A stretch of DNA of 52,050 bases from Triparma columacea (taxonomy: Eukaryota > Sar > Bolidophyceae > Parmales > Triparmaceae). The notes under the pieces were generated by a model. That model did no database searches and was not told where the DNA came from. It saw only the letters and a list, made by a program, of their open reading frames with translations. Both the position numbers and the translations under genes were made by a program. Location: NCBI GenBank assembly GCA_030267965.1, contig BRYA01000038.1, forward strand, positions 1 through 52,050, given 5' to 3'. Below, one piece after another: positions 50,928 through 52,050 of the stretch; position 1 is the first letter of the stretch, and the number at the start of each line of letters is the position of its first letter.

Positions 50928-52050
50928 ATGGGTTTCTTTGGAGACTCTGACTCTGATGATGAAGCACCTAAAAGCAGTCTCATAGACAAAGAGGATGAAG
51001 AAGAGGATACACTCGAGGATTTTATGAACAAACTGGCTGAGGATCAGTCCTTGAATCAGTCATCTGACAATGTTGCAAAATCCAATCGATCAGAGAGGTT
51101 AGATTTAGAGGATGAAAACGACCATTTCGGCTCAGAGTCAAAGTCAGCGACAGAGGATAGGTCATGTACGATAAAGAGAAGCCTCCCTGATGTCCAAACT
51201 GATGATAAGGAGGATGATCAAGGGGGGTCTGCGTTTGTGCTTGCTCCAGTGAACCATGCTGAGGTCCATTACGAAGAATTTACACGGTCCTTCACTAGCG
51301 CTTCGGGTGCAACTGCCTCTCAGTCACTCTCTGACTGGTCTCTATCAAACTCGTGCGTGATCAGGGTAAAGAACAACCATCCTATCCCTCCATTTGCTCT
51401 CCTTCATTCCTTCACCTCTCTCCCTTCCCCCCCTTTACAAGAGATAGCGTCACACCTAGCGTCGACGTACCCTGCTCCGACGGTAATCCAGTCTGTAGCC
51501 GTGCCGTTGGCTTTATCTGGCAACAATGTGATTGCCTGCGCTCAGACTGGGAGCGGGAAAACTCTGTCCTTTGCCATTCCAATGATGGCACACCTGACCG
51601 GAGGCAAGACCCGGGGGATTGTGGTTGGCTGTACGAGGGAGCTGGTTATGCAGATCTACAAGGTCATCAAACCCCTCGCTGCCTTGATAAATAGGAGCAG
51701 CATACCTCTCTTTGGGGGGAATGGAGGGAAGGAGAAGTACAGCACTTGGAACTTAAAGAAGACCTTCAAGAGTTCCCCGATCGACGTGATTGTGGCTACT
51801 CCCGCCCGACTCTGCGATTTTGTGAAGGTGAGAAAGGGGCGAGGATAGTGCTTGGATATATGTCATATGTCACAACTCCCTCTCCAAAATCTAACCCCCC
51901 TTTGGTCGTCACAGATGGGGAGCATCGACTTGAGCACTGTAACGATGGTCGTTGTCGATGAAGTCGATCGCATGTGCACCTACCAGTTCCTCCCAGTCGT
52001 CGAGAGCATCCTGCAGAACCTTAACCCAGCCTGCGTGAGGTGTTTCTATT
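50928..52050 (+). CDS. DEAD-box RNA helicase, DDX42-like, partial (runs off the right edge)
   Basis: Exon 1 is 50928-51827 and exon 2 begins at 51915. About 345 codons are visible. The N-terminal 100 residues are acidic (GDSDSDDEA). The segment HAEVHYEEFTRSF precedes the Q motif region, as in DDX42/DDX46-type helicases. Motif I is ACAQTGSGKT, then GCTRELVMQI (PTREL variant), ATPARLCDFV, and motif II DEVD in VVVDEVDRMCTYQF. A Cys-Thr variant (GCTREL) and DEVD instead of DEAD are deviations from consensus. Frame continues to the last base. The sequence CTGCGTGAGGTGTTTC near 52035 could hold a donor of a further intron. Confidence 0.85.

Noticed and set aside
1..52050. tRNA, rRNA, transposase or virus-like genes
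   Set aside because: I looked for tRNA B-box-like strings, rRNA blocks, and reverse transcriptase, integrase or capsid motifs in the translations and saw none that I could defend by eye.

Overview
This 52-kb window looks like a gene-dense nuclear segment of a eukaryotic alga. Genes are split by short introns of roughly 60-210 bp that nearly always begin GTGAG or GTAAG and end CAG or TAG after a pyrimidine tract. Intergenic gaps are mostly 20-200 bp. The gene set is typical of a flagellate or algal eukaryote: Prp28 and DDX42-type helicases, SRP54, TORC2 subunit Sin1, WDR17, a plant-type TyrRS, a RAP-domain organelle protein, an exo-beta-1,3-glucanase, and a possibly plastid-directed AAA ATPase. 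I infer a photosynthetic stramenopile (bolidophyte/Parmales, pelagophyte or similar). That placement rests on gene content and style only; nothing in the sequence proves it.

Layout. 1-1.9 kb is a tandem-repeat field whose units carry splice-like ends on both strands. 2.4-6.3 kb (-) is an eight-exon LRR protein. 6.4-7.1 kb is gene-free, with a core near 20% GC. 7.1-9.6 kb (+) is a tRNA isopentenyltransferase fused to a METTL21-type methyltransferase. 9.6-11.4 kb (-) is a MATE transporter. 11.6-14.9 kb (+) is WDR17. 15.0-16.1 kb (-) is a coiled-coil protein and 16.3-17.7 kb (+) an unrecognised basic protein. 17.7-20.1 kb (-) is Prp28. 20.3-22.0 kb (+) is a membrane sulfotransferase. 22.0-23.8 kb (-) is an STK16-like kinase. 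24.0-26.7 kb (-) is a double-length TyrRS. 27.1-28.0 kb (+) is a multi-pass membrane protein and 28.1-29.4 kb (-) an unrecognised protein. 29.6-30.3 kb (+) is a stand-alone DHFR. 30.3-32.3 kb (-) is a RAP protein. 32.5-34.5 kb (+) is SRP54. 34.5-36.1 kb (-) is a second sulfotransferase. 36.4-39.0 kb (-) is a putative EF-hand/SLOG/SLATT protein. 39.3-40.4 kb (-) is a BTB/BACK-like protein. 40.5-41.8 kb (+) is a pepsin-like protease. 41.9-43.7 kb (-) is Sin1. 43.8-46.2 kb (+) is an unrecognised protein. 46.3-47.8 kb (+) is a GH5 glucanase. 47.9-49.3 kb (+) is an unrecognised protein. 49.4-50.9 kb (-) is an NSF-like AAA ATPase. 50.9 kb to the right edge (+) is a DEAD-box helicase, truncated by the window.

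No operon logic is expected. Many neighbours are head-to-head pairs sharing a short promoter interval (down to 20 bp) and tail-to-tail pairs whose stops lie 22-149 bp apart. Exon joins were chosen by eye from splice consensus and checked for reading phase. All proposed joins keep frame, but none has transcript support. The most unusual items are the repeat field, introns that look like introner elements, the IPT-methyltransferase fusion, the double-length TyrRS, the SLOG/SLATT-like protein and the AT-rich island.
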